DNA of 49,200 nt from JAQSWP01 sp050185515 (GCA_050185515.1 JBFWZG010000003.1:1-49200), one strand, 5' to 3'. Shown: positions 22,354 through 31,341, counted from the first letter of the stretch. Notes: generated from the letters alone by a model not told the origin. Translations and numbers: made by a program.

Positions 22354-23280
22354 TCAGGCCGGGAAGGCCGCTTCGCGCTGCCGGATCAGCGCGCTGACCG
22401 TTTCGTTGACCGGTGCTTTGAGCCCAATAGCGGCTGCCTGAACCGGCACGGCGCCGTTGATGACGTCGATTTCGCAGCGCCGCTTCGCCATGTGATCGAG
22501 CAGCATCGAGGGCCGGGCGTTGGGAATCTTGCTGCCGAACTCGCGCACGTACGACACCGGCTCGTCGATATCGACGGCGATGCCGCGCGCCTTGGCGACC
22601 TGCCAGGCTTCCGTGCCGCAGGCGGAGGCGACCTGCCAGGCATGCGGATCGGCGATGACCTGCCCGATGGTCAGGCCGGTCAGGGCCGTCGTGCCGGAGA
22701 AGGTGACGTTGCAGATGAACTTCTCCCATATCATGCGCTGCACGTCGTCATAGGTCTTCACGTTGAAGCCGCCGCTGCGCCAGATCTCCGCCGAAGTCTT
22801 CAGTCGCGGTGTCGCGGGGGCCGCCAGTTCGCCGATATGGACCATTTCCCAGCCATTATGGTGCACGTGGCCAGGGCCGCGCAGCGAGGCGCCGAAGCCG
22901 CCGACGATACCGACGGTGACCTTCTCCGGGCCAAGCACGCCGATTACCTTCTCTGCGCTGCCAAGCCCGTTCTGGATGGTCTGCACCAGCGTGTTCTCGC
23001 CGATCAGCGTCCGGGCGCTGCGCGCCGCCGCCTCGACGTCCATCGCCTTGGTTGCGATGATCACCAGATCGCAGATACCGGCATCTTCGGCGCGGGTGCT
23101 GGCATTCAGACGCGCCGTGCGATCGCCGCTCGCCCCTTCCACCCGCAGGCCGCCGCGCCGCATGGCCTCGACATGCTCGACCCAGGTATCGATGGCCCAG
23201 ACGTCGTGGCCGGCATCCGCCAGCAGGCCGGCATAGACCGAGCCCATGGCGCCGGTGCCGATGATCGCGATTTTCGCCAT
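22354..23280 (-). CDS. ApbA/PanE-family 2-dehydropantoate 2-reductase-like protein
   Basis: This 308-residue NADP-dependent reductase has an N-terminal Rossmann motif IIGTGAMGSVYAGLL, the TKAMD and IQNGLG segments of the cofactor and substrate cleft, and the catalytic Lys region WEKFICNVTFSGTTALTGLT. PanE reduces ketopantoate to pantoate in coenzyme A synthesis, but alphaproteobacteria carry many paralogues of unknown substrate, so the exact reaction is open. It follows the enoyl-CoA hydratase gene by 17 bp, which suggests a catabolic role rather than pantothenate synthesis. It converges on the kinase gene with a 4-bp gap. Confidence 0.85.
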   Translation of the reverse strand: MAKIAIIGTGAMGSVYAGLLADAGHDVWAIDTWVEHVEAMRRGGLRVEGASGDRTARLNASTRAEDAGICDLVIIATKAMDVEAAARSARTLIGENTLVQTIQNGLGSAEKVIGVLGPEKVTVGIVGGFGASLRGPGHVHHNGWEMVHIGELAAPATPRLKTSAEIWRSGGFNVKTYDDVQRMIWEKFICNVTFSGTTALTGLTIGQVIADPHAWQVASACGTEAWQVAKARGIAVDIDEPVSYVREFGSKIPNARPSMLLDHMAKRRCEIDVINGAVPVQAAAIGLKAPVNETVSALIRQREAAFPA

Positions 23281-23297
23281 TTCAGGTTCCCGAGATG

Positions 23298-24107
23298 CTA
23301 GCCCCGTGCCCAGGGCGGAAGAGATTTGTCCATGAAGGCGCCGATGCCTTCCTTAGCCGCCGGCTTGCGCAGCAATCCGACAAGTTCCTGCGCCGCCCGG
23401 TCGAGCACGTCGCGGTCGGCGGTCGTGGCGCAGGACAGCACCAGTCGCTTCACCGAGGCCAGTGCCGCCGGCTCCATGCGCTGCACGTTGGCCAACGCCT
23501 CCTCGAGCGCCGAATTCATTTCCACTTCGCTGTGCACCAGTCGGCGACCGATACCGGCGGCCACAGCCTCCATGCCGGACAGCGTCGTGCCCAGCACGGC
23601 CAGATGGCGTGTCATGCCCTCGCCGATCCGGCGCACGATGAACGGAATGATCTGCGAGGGAATGAAACCGACGCGCGGCTCGGGAATCCCGAAACGCGCG
23701 TTTTCGTGCACGATCACCACGTCCGAGCAGCACACCATGCCGAAACCGCCTCCGATCGCCGGCCCCTCGACCACCGAAATCACCGCCTGGGGCAGCGCGT
23801 TGAGCGCCAGCAGGGCGTCACCGAACAGCCGATAGGGTGGGATCAGCGGGTCGGGCCCGCTTTCCGGCAGGTCCGGCATGTCGGTCATGGCGTTGAGATC
23901 GCCGCCGGCGCAGTAGAAGCCGCCATCGCCGCGCAGAACGAGCGCCCGCACTGAGGAATTGGCGCCGACGCGTTCAATCGCGTCCTTGATTTCGACCATC
24001 ATTTCGAAGGTCAATGCGTTGCGCCGTGCCGGGCGGGCAAAGGTCAGGCGGGCGATCCAGCCGTCAATTTGCAGGCGAATCTGGCTGTAGTCGGGCTGGT
24101 CAGTCAT
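23298..24107 (-). CDS. Enoyl-CoA hydratase/isomerase family protein
   Basis: This 269-residue crotonase-fold protein has oxyanion-hole segments CAGGDL at about residue 67 and GPAIGGGFGM at about 115, and a Glu in FGIPEPRVGFIP at about 140, where catalytic acids of hydratases lie. It acts on an acyl-CoA; the substrate is unknown. It is the first gene of a two-gene unit with the PanE-like reductase. A perfect palindrome starts 14 bp upstream of its ATG, and no clear ribosome binding site is seen, so the message may be leaderless. Confidence 0.9.
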   Translation of the reverse strand: MTDQPDYSQIRLQIDGWIARLTFARPARRNALTFEMMVEIKDAIERVGANSSVRALVLRGDGGFYCAGGDLNAMTDMPDLPESGPDPLIPPYRLFGDALLALNALPQAVISVVEGPAIGGGFGMVCCSDVVIVHENARFGIPEPRVGFIPSQIIPFIVRRIGEGMTRHLAVLGTTLSGMEAVAAGIGRRLVHSEVEMNSALEEALANVQRMEPAALASVKRLVLSCATTADRDVLDRAAQELVGLLRKPAAKEGIGAFMDKSLPPWARG

Positions 24108-24120
24108 GGGGCGATAGCGT

Positions 24121-24136
24121 AAACAAACGTTTGTTT
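24121..24136. promoter_or_regulatory. Perfect 16-bp palindrome, TetR-like operator
   Basis: AAACAAACGTTTGTTT lies between the divergent enoyl-CoA hydratase and SDR genes. Its symmetry, A/T flanks and CAAACGTTTG core resemble operators of TetR/AcrR-family regulators of acyl-CoA metabolism. No such regulator is in the window. Confidence 0.65.
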
Positions 24137-24184
24137 TTTAGAAAGGGCCGTGCGGAATGCGGCTCCGAAGGCGGGAGGGATATC

Positions 24185-24943
24185 ATGCAGATGCAGGGAA
24201 AGACAGCCATTGTAACGGGTGCCGCGCGCGGCCTCGGCCGCGCCTACGCCGAGGCGCTGGCGCGCGAGGGCGCCAATGTGGTGGCCGGCGACGTGCGCGC
24301 ATGCGACGACACCGTGGCGGCGATTTCCAAGGCCGGCGGCAAGGCGATCAGCGTCAGCCTGGACGTGGCGGACCTCGCCTCCTGCAAGGCGATGGCGGAG
24401 AAGGCCTTCGGCACCTATGGCCGCATCGACGCGCTGGTCAACAACGCCGCGCTCTATGGTGGGCTGAAGGGCGGCAAGTTCGACGAGCTCGACGAGGGCC
24501 AGTGGGACAGGGTCATGCAGGTCAACGTCAAGGGCGTATGGAACTGCTGCAAGGCGGTGGTGCCCTATATGCGCAAGGGCGGCGGCGGCTCGATCATCAA
24601 TATCACGTCGCTGGCCGCCATTTACGGCCTGCCCTTCGCCCTCGACTACGCCGTTTCCAAGGCCGCCGTGACCGGCATGACCCGCAGCCTGGCGCGCGAA
24701 CTGGGGCGCGACTGGATCCGCGTCAATTCGGTTGCGCCGTCGGCGGTGATGACCGAAGGAACGACGGAGTTCTTCGGCGCCAAGCTCGACAAGGCCAAGC
24801 AGGTCATCGCCTCGGGCCAGACCCTGCAGCGCAATCTCGAGACCGAGGATTTGGTCGGCACGATCGTGTATCTTGCCAGCGATGCCAGCAAGTTCGTCAC
24901 CGGACAGACCCACATGGTCGACGGCGGCACGGTCTATCTCTAA
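24185..24943 (+). CDS. Short-chain dehydrogenase/reductase (SDR)
   Basis: This 252-residue classical SDR has the cofactor motif TGAARGLG at about 12-19, NNAA at about 88, the catalytic Ser in NITSLAAIYG and YAVSK at about 155. The last residues (VTGQTHMVDGGTVYL) are the normal SDR ending. GGGAGGG precedes the ATG; a second ATG two codons later is also possible. The preference for NAD or NADP and the substrate are unknown. It is divergent from an enoyl-CoA hydratase across a shared operator, suggesting a 3-hydroxyacyl-CoA or similar oxidation. Confidence 0.9.
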   Translation: MQMQGKTAIVTGAARGLGRAYAEALAREGANVVAGDVRACDDTVAAISKAGGKAISVSLDVADLASCKAMAEKAFGTYGRIDALVNNAALYGGLKGGKFDELDEGQWDRVMQVNVKGVWNCCKAVVPYMRKGGGGSIINITSLAAIYGLPFALDYAVSKAAVTGMTRSLARELGRDWIRVNSVAPSAVMTEGTTEFFGAKLDKAKQVIASGQTLQRNLETEDLVGTIVYLASDASKFVTGQTHMVDGGTVYL

Positions 24944-25823
24944 CCGGATAACCGGTGAGAGCCGCCGGCCGTCGTGGCGACGGCCGGCAGTTGCCTGCAT
25001 TCTGCTGGCAGCCAGCGTCCTCCCCGCCAGCGCCAATCCCGGCCTCGAGGACTGGAGCAAGCCGCCGCGGCCGACCCATAGCGCGCCGCGCGTCTTCGGC
25101 AGCGCCGCCGCCGGCTGCATCGCCGGCGCCGTGCCGCTGGCGCCCGACGGCCCCGGCTACCAGACGATCCGCGTCAGTCGCAACCGGCATTGGGCGCATC
25201 CGCTCACCGTGCGCTACATGAGCGAACTCGGCGCCCGCATCGAACGCACCGGGCTGCCGCCGGTCTATGTCGGCGACATGAGCCAGCCGCGCGGCGGGCC
25301 GATGTCGTTCGGCCATTCCAGCCACCAGACCGGGCTCGACATCGATATCTGGTTCAACCTGCTGCCCAAGCCGCGCCTCCATCCCAAAGAGCGCGAGAAT
25401 CCGGTGTTGCCGTCGCTGGTGACGCCCGATCAGGAAGCGATCGACGAACAAAACTTCCAGCAGGGCCACGTCGACTTGCTGCGCATGGCGGCCGAACCGG
25501 CGCGGGTCGATCGCATCTTCGTTCATTGGCAGATCAAGAAGCGGCTCTGCGAGACCGTGCCGCGACCGCGGCCGTGGCTGGCGAAGATCCGGGCCTGGTA
25601 CGGACATATGGAGCATTTCCACGTCCGCCTGTCGTGCCCGACCGACAGCCCCGACTGCGTTCCGCAGGCGCCGCTGGGCAACGACGACGGCTGCGGCCAG
25701 GACCTCGACTGGTGGCTGACGGTGGCGCAGGACCGGGTGCGGGGCCGGCCGCCCAGCGAGCGCACGACGCCGCTGAGACCGAAAATTCCCGAGCAGTGCG
25801 CGACGGTCTATCGCTCGCCCTGA
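24873..25823 (+). CDS. mepA: Penicillin-insensitive murein endopeptidase (MepA, M74 family)
   Basis: The frame encodes a secreted metallopeptidase with HSSHQTGLDIDIWF and a C-terminal GHMEHFHVRLSCP, the zinc-ligand motifs (HxxxxxxD and HxH) of M74 peptidases that cleave D-Ala-mDAP crosslinks. A hydrophobic signal core (VACILLAASVLPASA) precedes NPGLEDWS. The start is problematic: the only in-frame ATGs (24873 and 24882) lie inside the SDR gene and put a long polar leader before the signal core. A rare start codon after 24943 is possible. The family call is firm and the 5' end is not. Confidence 0.85.
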   Translation: MPAMPASSSPDRPTWSTAARSISNRITGESRRPSWRRPAVACILLAASVLPASANPGLEDWSKPPRPTHSAPRVFGSAAAGCIAGAVPLAPDGPGYQTIRVSRNRHWAHPLTVRYMSELGARIERTGLPPVYVGDMSQPRGGPMSFGHSSHQTGLDIDIWFNLLPKPRLHPKERENPVLPSLVTPDQEAIDEQNFQQGHVDLLRMAAEPARVDRIFVHWQIKKRLCETVPRPRPWLAKIRAWYGHMEHFHVRLSCPTDSPDCVPQAPLGNDDGCGQDLDWWLTVAQDRVRGRPPSERTTPLRPKIPEQCATVYRSP

Positions 25824-25825
25824 CT

Positions 25826-26578
25826 TCAGGCGGCGCGTTCGAACAGCAGCCCGCCAAGATCACGGACCATCGCCTCGCGCCGGCGACCGACCAGAACGAA
25901 GGGAATCCCCAGTGCAGCGGCCCCGGCGCCGTCCGTCGAGGGGTTGTCGCCGATCATCACCGCCTCTTCCGGCCTCACGCCAAGGCGGCGCAGGGCGGCG
26001 GCGAACATGGTCACGCGCGGCTTGCCGATGACGATGGCAGGGGCGCTGGGCACGGCCGCGCGCAAGGCCGCGAGCAGCATGCCGGTTTCCGGCACCGCCA
26101 CCCCGGCCGTAGCGGGATGGGTCAGGTCGGGATTAGCCACGATCAGTTCGGCGCCCTCCTGCAGGGCGGCGACGGCCACGGCCAGGCGATCGTAGGTCAG
26201 TTCGATGTCGCGGCACACCAGCACGATCTCCGGGTCTTCCAGCGTGAGGTTCAGCCCCTGCTTGCGCGCCAGGTGCCGGATGCTGCGGCTGGCGAGCGCA
26301 AACACGCGCAACGTGCCGCGATGGGTGCCAAGCCAGCTAACCGCCTGTGCCCCGGCGAGGAAGATACGAGACGCCGGCACTTTGACCCCGCAGACGGCCA
26401 GTTCCGCGGCCATCTGCTCCGGCGTATGGCTTGAATTGTTGGAGACGAAGGCGATGCGCTCGCCGAAACGCTCGAAGAGCTCGCCGGCGCCCGGCGCCAG
26501 CGATGTTCCTTCAAGAAAGCAGCCGTCGAGATCGATCAGTATGCCCTTGGCGCGGGCCAGCGCGTTGTATAGCGACAT
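25826..26578 (-). CDS. HAD-superfamily phosphatase (HAD-IIA, NagD-like)
   Basis: This 250-residue hydrolase has motif I (ILIDLDGCFLEG, nucleophile and acid Asp), motif II FVSNNSSHT, Lys in IGKPRVTMF and motif IV MIGDNPSTDGAGA, the set of HAD-IIA enzymes such as NagD and 4-nitrophenylphosphatases. These dephosphorylate small metabolites; the substrate cannot be inferred. It converges on mepA with a 2-bp gap. The 86 bp upstream hold nothing recognisable. Confidence 0.9.
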   Translation of the reverse strand: MSLYNALARAKGILIDLDGCFLEGTSLAPGAGELFERFGERIAFVSNNSSHTPEQMAAELAVCGVKVPASRIFLAGAQAVSWLGTHRGTLRVFALASRSIRHLARKQGLNLTLEDPEIVLVCRDIELTYDRLAVAVAALQEGAELIVANPDLTHPATAGVAVPETGMLLAALRAAVPSAPAIVIGKPRVTMFAAALRRLGVRPEEAVMIGDNPSTDGAGAAALGIPFVLVGRRREAMVRDLGGLLFERAA

Positions 26579-26664
26579 GGCCGGGACATTGCCTGCAGAT
26601 GGTTACAGGCAGGTGTCGGCGCCAAGGTTTTTTCGGGGCAGAACAGCCGGTTGGACGCGCAGAC

Positions 26665-27288
26665 TCAGACGGCGGGGACGGCCATTCCCTTTTGAACCGC
26701 AGGCCTGGCCGACAGCGCGTCGTACCAGCGCTTGACGTTGGGAAAATCCTCCAGCTTTTGCGCGTGCCATTCGTGCCGGGCGATCCAGGGGTATGTGGCA
26801 ATGTCGGCGATCGTGTACTCCGCCCCCGCGACGAACGGGGCCTCGCCCAGCCGTTTGTCCAGCACGCCGTACAGGCGCGCAGCCTCGTCGGTGTAGCGCT
26901 TGATCGCATAGGGCACCTGCTCGGGGGCCGCGCGACGGAAATGGTGGGCCTGCCCCAGCATCGGCCCCAGCCCGCCCATCTGGAACATCAGCCACTGGAT
27001 GGTTGTGTAGCGTGCCCTGGGATCCTGCGGCAGGAAGCGGCCGGTCTTCTCCGCCAGATACCAGAGAATCGCGCCGGATTCGAAGAGCGCGATCGGCTTG
27101 CCGTCCGGACCGTCGCTATCGACCAGGGCCGGGATCTTGTTGTTGGGACTGATCTTGAGGAAATCCGGCGCGAACTGTTCGTTCTTGCCGATGTTGATCG
27201 GATGCGCCTTGTAGGGCAGTCCGCATTCCTCGAGCATGATCGAGATTTTCCGACCGTTGGGCGTCGTCCATGTATAGAGATCGAACAT
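26665..27288 (-). CDS. Glutathione S-transferase, Nu-class-like (paralogue A)
   Basis: This 207-residue GST has an N-terminal thioredoxin fold with YTWTTPNGRKISIMLEE, where TPNG matches the Thr/Asn active site of Nu-class YfcG/YghU proteins, which act as disulphide reductases. It has the cis-Pro segment NNKIPALVD, FESGAILWYLAE, and an all-helical C-terminal domain with YTIADIATYPWI. It is the downstream member of a tandem pair; the other paralogue ends 30 bp upstream. Both probably use glutathione to reduce disulphides or detoxify electrophiles in the cytoplasm. Confidence 0.92.
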   Translation of the reverse strand: MFDLYTWTTPNGRKISIMLEECGLPYKAHPINIGKNEQFAPDFLKISPNNKIPALVDSDGPDGKPIALFESGAILWYLAEKTGRFLPQDPRARYTTIQWLMFQMGGLGPMLGQAHHFRRAAPEQVPYAIKRYTDEAARLYGVLDKRLGEAPFVAGAEYTIADIATYPWIARHEWHAQKLEDFPNVKRWYDALSARPAVQKGMAVPAV

Positions 27289-27318
27289 TCGAGGCTCCCT
27301 CCCCGGCTCCTGGCGGTA

Positions 27319-28035
27319 CTAGACCTGCCGCGCCGATTTCTCGACCGATCTGGCCGTCTGACCGAACAGGATTCTTTTGGCCTCATCGCTGACATTCGCA
27401 ATGGGCTGGCGCAGCTCCTTGCCGACGGCATAGCCGCGCTGCACCGCCGGCCGGGCCTTCATCGTCTCGAACCAGCGGCGCAGATTGGGAAAATCCTCCA
27501 GCTTCTGGCTCTGGCGTTCGTGCGGAACGATCCACGGCCAGCACATCATGTCGGCGATCGAGTAGTCGCCGGCGATGAAGTCGCGATCCGCCAGCCGCCC
27601 GTCGAGGACGCCGTAAAGGCGATTGGTTTCGTTGACGTAGCGATCGATGGCATAGGGAATCTTCTCCGGCGCGTAGGCGCTGAAGTGGTGGTTCTGGCCG
27701 CACATCGGTCCCAGCCCGCCCATCTGCCAGTTAACCCATTGCAGCACCTCGTACTTGCCGCGCAGGTCGCCTGGCATGAACTTGCCGGTTTTGTCCGCCA
27801 GATACTGCAAAATGGCACCCGATTCGAAGATCGAGACAGGATCGCCGCCGCCCGGTGGGGCGTGATCGACGATGGCCGGCATCCGGTTGTTGGGGCTGAT
27901 GCGCAGGAAGTCAGGCTTGAACTGCTCCCCGGCATTGATGTTCACCGGAATGAGCTGGTACGGCAGACCCGCTTCTTCGAGAAAAATCGTGACTTTCCAG
28001 CCGTTCGGCGTCGGCCAGTAGTAAAGGTCGATCAT
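27319..28035 (-). CDS. Glutathione S-transferase, Nu-class-like (paralogue B)
   Basis: This 238-residue GST has the same layout as its neighbour: YYWPTPNGWKVTIFLEE, NNRMPAIVD, FESGAILQYLAD and YSIADMMCWPWI. It has about 30 extra C-terminal residues (RQPIANVSDEAKRILFGQ). Conserved spacing and motifs show the pair arose by tandem duplication followed by clear divergence. It precedes paralogue A in the same unit. Confidence 0.92.
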   Translation of the reverse strand: MIDLYYWPTPNGWKVTIFLEEAGLPYQLIPVNINAGEQFKPDFLRISPNNRMPAIVDHAPPGGGDPVSIFESGAILQYLADKTGKFMPGDLRGKYEVLQWVNWQMGGLGPMCGQNHHFSAYAPEKIPYAIDRYVNETNRLYGVLDGRLADRDFIAGDYSIADMMCWPWIVPHERQSQKLEDFPNLRRWFETMKARPAVQRGYAVGKELRQPIANVSDEAKRILFGQTARSVEKSARQV

Positions 28036-28172
28036 GGATCCATTCCCGCATTGCGTTCAGCTCCCGCCGCGAGCCTATCGGCTGCAAACGAGCGGTCAAC
28101 CGGCGAGGACGGCAGGACACACCGGCGCATAGCGCAGGGACAATTCCACAAATCGAATGTGGAGATGATCGG

Positions 28173-29051
28173 CTATTCGGCAGTGACCTCGACCGAAACC
28201 TGCATGCCGAGGAAGTCGCCCGGCTGGCCTGTGAAGCTGCCCGCCAGCGGCACGGCCTGGAAAGCATCGCGCGCCACGGCGACGCGAATGAGATTGCGAC
28301 CGCCGACCAGTGCGTTGGTCGGATCGAATTCGACCCATCCGGCGCCCGGAAGATAGATCTGCAGCCAGGCATGGGTCTCGCCGCCGCCGACCAGCCCGCC
28401 TTGCGCGCCGATCAGCTTCTCGTCGTAGAGATAGCCGGAGACGAATTGCGCCGCCAGGCCGTAAGTCCGCACCGCCTCCATCATCAGCAGCGCGAAATCG
28501 CGGCACGAACCCGACTTGGTGCGCAGCGTGTCGGCTGGAAGCTGAGTCCCCTCCTCCTCGCGCCGGGCGTAGCTGAACTCCGCCTTGATCGCCTTGTTGA
28601 GCGCGATCAGCACTTCCATGGTCGAGTTCTCTCGCGTGTTTTCTAGGAACGAACGGGCCCACAGATCGATGGTGCGGTCGGGATCGGGATAGTGCCGCTC
28701 GCTGCGTCGCCCGAGATCGGGAATTTCATCGACCGCATAACTGAAGGGCAGCGCGCGGGCATACTCCTCGAGAACGATCTCGCGCGCCGGCAGCGGATAG
28801 TGTTCGGCGCGAAATGTCGATTCGAACACCAGTTCGGTGGCGCGTTCCGTGAAATTGGTGATCGCGATCGAGTTGCCGAACACGTCGTGAATCCACCGCG
28901 TCGCTGCGGCAGGCGGCGATATCGTCAATGTCGTGTCCAGCAGGCGCAGATCGTGACTGTCGCGCGGCCGGCACATCAGGCGATGCTCGCCGAATTCAAC
29001 CGGATTGGCGTAGCTGTAGACCGTCCGGTGGCGGACGGAAAGGATCGTCAT
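28173..29051 (-). CDS. Transglutaminase-like superfamily protein
   Basis: This 292-residue protein has an N-terminal bacterial transglutaminase-associated beta domain (LSVRHRTVYSYANPVEFGEH) and a papain-like core with the catalytic Cys in SGSCRDFALLMMEA at about 185, His in GGETHAWLQIYLPG at about 228 and Asp in WVEFDPTN at about 243. The triad is intact, so protease or transamidase activity is possible; the biological substrate is unknown. Family members often cluster with amino-acid ligase genes, not seen here. Confidence 0.9.
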   Translation of the reverse strand: MTILSVRHRTVYSYANPVEFGEHRLMCRPRDSHDLRLLDTTLTISPPAAATRWIHDVFGNSIAITNFTERATELVFESTFRAEHYPLPAREIVLEEYARALPFSYAVDEIPDLGRRSERHYPDPDRTIDLWARSFLENTRENSTMEVLIALNKAIKAEFSYARREEEGTQLPADTLRTKSGSCRDFALLMMEAVRTYGLAAQFVSGYLYDEKLIGAQGGLVGGGETHAWLQIYLPGAGWVEFDPTNALVGGRNLIRVAVARDAFQAVPLAGSFTGQPGDFLGMQVSVEVTAE

Positions 29052-29212
29052 CTAGGGACCTCGGAAACTGGGCGGCCAGCGGGGCAGCAGTGCAACCGCC
29101 GACGCATGACTTGGTTCCCCGGGGTTATAGCAAAGATCGCGGCCGCCGCATTGTCCTTTGCCCACAGGCCCCGCCTTCGCCTAGGCTCGATACAAGCAAT
29201 CAGGAGGCTGGC

Positions 29213-29896
29213 ATGACCGCATTCCGCATCGGCTATCTGGCGTTCCCCGACATCACCCAGCTCGACCTGACGGGCCCGCAACAGGTTCTGGCGCGCCTGC
29301 CTGGCGCGGAACAGGTGCTGGTATGGAAGACTCTCGAGCCGGTTCGGTCGGAAAGCGGGCTGATGCTGGTGCCCGACGTCACCTTCGCGGACTGCCCGAA
29401 ACTCGACATGATCTGCGTGCCGGGCGGCCCCGGCATGAACGCGCTGCTGACCGACCAGGAAACTCTCGACTTCCTCCGGCGCATGGCGGAAAGGGCACGG
29501 TACGTCACCGCCGTCTGCACCGGCTCGCTGGTGCTTGGCGCGGCGGGGCTTCTCAAGGGCCGCAAAGCGGCGACGCACTGGGCGGCGATGGAGTTCCTGC
29601 CCCGCTTCGGCGCCATTGCTACCGACCAGAGGGTCGTGGTCGACGGCAACATCATTACCGGCGGCGGCGTCACGGCCGGCATCGATTTCGGCCTGCAGGT
29701 CGCGGCCGAACTCGCCGGCGACGCGGTGGCCCAGGCCTTGCAGTTGATCATCGAGTACGATCCCGCGCCGCCCTTCGACAGCGGCCACCCGCGCAGCGCC
29801 GACCCCGCCGTGCTGGGGGCGCTGAAGGAACGGATGGGCCCGATGCACACGCAGCGCGCCGCCCAGGTGGAGGCGGCAGCGGCGCGCCTTGACTAG
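29213..29896 (+). CDS. DJ-1/PfpI-family protein, isonitrile-hydratase-like
   Basis: This 227-residue protein starts at 29213 after CAGGAGG. It has the DJ-1/PfpI fold with FPDITQLDLTGPQQVLARLP, CVPGGPGMNALL and the nucleophile elbow AVCTGSLVLGAAGLLKGRKA (Cys at about 102), followed by THW. The LDLTGP and THW features are those of isonitrile hydratase (InhA) and the N-terminal halves of GlxA-like regulators; there is no AraC-type DNA-binding domain. The reaction is not provable from sequence. Its last 4 bp overlap the end of gatB (convergent). Confidence 0.85.
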   Translation: MTAFRIGYLAFPDITQLDLTGPQQVLARLPGAEQVLVWKTLEPVRSESGLMLVPDVTFADCPKLDMICVPGGPGMNALLTDQETLDFLRRMAERARYVTAVCTGSLVLGAAGLLKGRKAATHWAAMEFLPRFGAIATDQRVVVDGNIITGGGVTAGIDFGLQVAAELAGDAVAQALQLIIEYDPAPPFDSGHPRSADPAVLGALKERMGPMHTQRAAQVEAAAARLD

Positions 29897-31341
29897 GCGT
29901 CGAGCTTCTTCTTCAGGAGCTCGTTGACGGCCGCCGGGTTGGCCTTGCCGCCGGTGGCCTTCATGACCTGGCCAACGAACCAGCCCAGCATGGTCGGCTT
30001 GGCGCGATACTGCTCGACCTTGTCGGGATTGGCCGCGATGATCTGATCGACCGCCGCCTCGATGGCGCCCGTGTCGGTCACCTGCTTCAGGCCTTTCTCC
30101 TCGACGAGCACGGCGGGATCCTTGCCGGTCTCCTCCATCAGGACGAAGACGTCCTTGGCGATTCGTCCGGAAATGGTGCCATCCTTGATCAGGTCGATGA
30201 GCTGGCCGAGCTGGCCTGCCTTGATCGGGCTGTCGGCGACCGACGCGCCGCGGCGGTTCAGCATGGCGAAGAAATCGCCCATCACCCAGTTGACCGCCAG
30301 CTTGGCGTCGCGTCCCCTGGCGACCGCCTCGAAGAATTCCGCCGTCTCGCGTTCGGCCACCATCACGCCGGCGTCGTAGACCGACAGTCCGTACTCGGCG
30401 ACGAAGCGCGCCTTCTTCTCGTCCGGGAGTTCCGGCAGCGACGCCTTGATGCCGTCGACGAAGCTCTGCTCCAGCACCAGCGGCAGCAGATCGGGATCGG
30501 GGAAGTAGCGGTAGTCGTGCGCCTCCTCCTTGGATCGCATCGACCGCGTTTCGCCCTTGTTGGCGTCGAACAGGCGCGTCTCCTGCTTGATCGTGCCGCC
30601 GCCCTCGATGATCTCGATCTGGCGGCGCGCTTCGTATTCGATGGCCTGCTTCACGAAGCGGATCGAGTTGACGTTCTTGATCTCGCAGCGCGTGCCGTAG
30701 CCTTCGCCCGGCCGGCGCACCGAGACGTTGACGTCGCAGCGCATGGACCCTTCCTCCATGTTGCCGTCGCAGGTGCCGAGATAGCGCAGGATCGAACGCA
30801 GCTTGGTCAGATACGCCGCCGCCTCGTCGGCGTTGCGCATGTCGGGCTTCGACACGATTTCCATCAGCGCCACGCCGGCGCGGTTGAGGTCGATATAGGT
30901 CTGCGTCGGGTGCTGGTCGTGCAGGCTCTTGCCGGCGTCCTGCTCCAGATGCAGCCGCTCGATGCCGACTTCCCGGCTGTCGGCGTCCTTCATGTCGAGC
31001 ACGACGACGCCCTCGCCCACCACCGGCTGCTTGTACTGGGAGATCTGGTAGCCGGCCGGCAGGTCGGCGTAGAAGTAGTTCTTGCGGTCGAACACCGAAT
31101 GCAGGTTGATCGCCGCTTTCAGCCCGAGTCCCGTCCGCACCGCCTGTTCGACGCAATATCGGTTGATCACCGGCAGCATGCCCGGCATGGCGGCGTCGAC
31201 CAGCGACACCTGTGTGTTGGGCTCGGCGCCGAACTCGGTCGGCGCGCCGGAGAACAGCTTGGACTGCGACACGACCTGGGCGTGGACCTCCAGCCCGATC
31301 ACCATTTCCCAGTCGCCCGTCTCGCCCTTGATCAACGACAT
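29893..31341 (-). CDS. gatB: Asp-tRNA(Asn)/Glu-tRNA(Gln) amidotransferase subunit B
   Basis: This 482-residue GatB starts at 31341 (MSLIKGETGDWEMVIGLEVH) after GGAG. The cradle domain contains IGLEVHAQV, KLFSGA, PGMLPVIN and FDRKNYFYADLPAGYQISQY, and the C-terminal YqeY-like tail ends GGKANPAAVNELLKKKLDA. GatB binds the mischarged tRNA, activates its side-chain carboxylate with ATP, and receives ammonia from GatA. It is the last gene of the gatC-gatA-(secreted protein)-gatB unit. The gene is complete. Confidence 0.97.
   Translation of the reverse strand: MSLIKGETGDWEMVIGLEVHAQVVSQSKLFSGAPTEFGAEPNTQVSLVDAAMPGMLPVINRYCVEQAVRTGLGLKAAINLHSVFDRKNYFYADLPAGYQISQYKQPVVGEGVVVLDMKDADSREVGIERLHLEQDAGKSLHDQHPTQTYIDLNRAGVALMEIVSKPDMRNADEAAAYLTKLRSILRYLGTCDGNMEEGSMRCDVNVSVRRPGEGYGTRCEIKNVNSIRFVKQAIEYEARRQIEIIEGGGTIKQETRLFDANKGETRSMRSKEEAHDYRYFPDPDLLPLVLEQSFVDGIKASLPELPDEKKARFVAEYGLSVYDAGVMVAERETAEFFEAVARGRDAKLAVNWVMGDFFAMLNRRGASVADSPIKAGQLGQLIDLIKDGTISGRIAKDVFVLMEETGKDPAVLVEEKGLKQVTDTGAIEAAVDQIIAANPDKVEQYRAKPTMLGWFVGQVMKATGGKANPAAVNELLKKKLDA

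Noticed and set aside
29048..31156. Long minus-strand frame of about 700 codons overlapping gatB and the DJ-1 gene
   Set aside because: Arg/Gly-rich shadow in a different frame of gatB; low complexity, with no family features.
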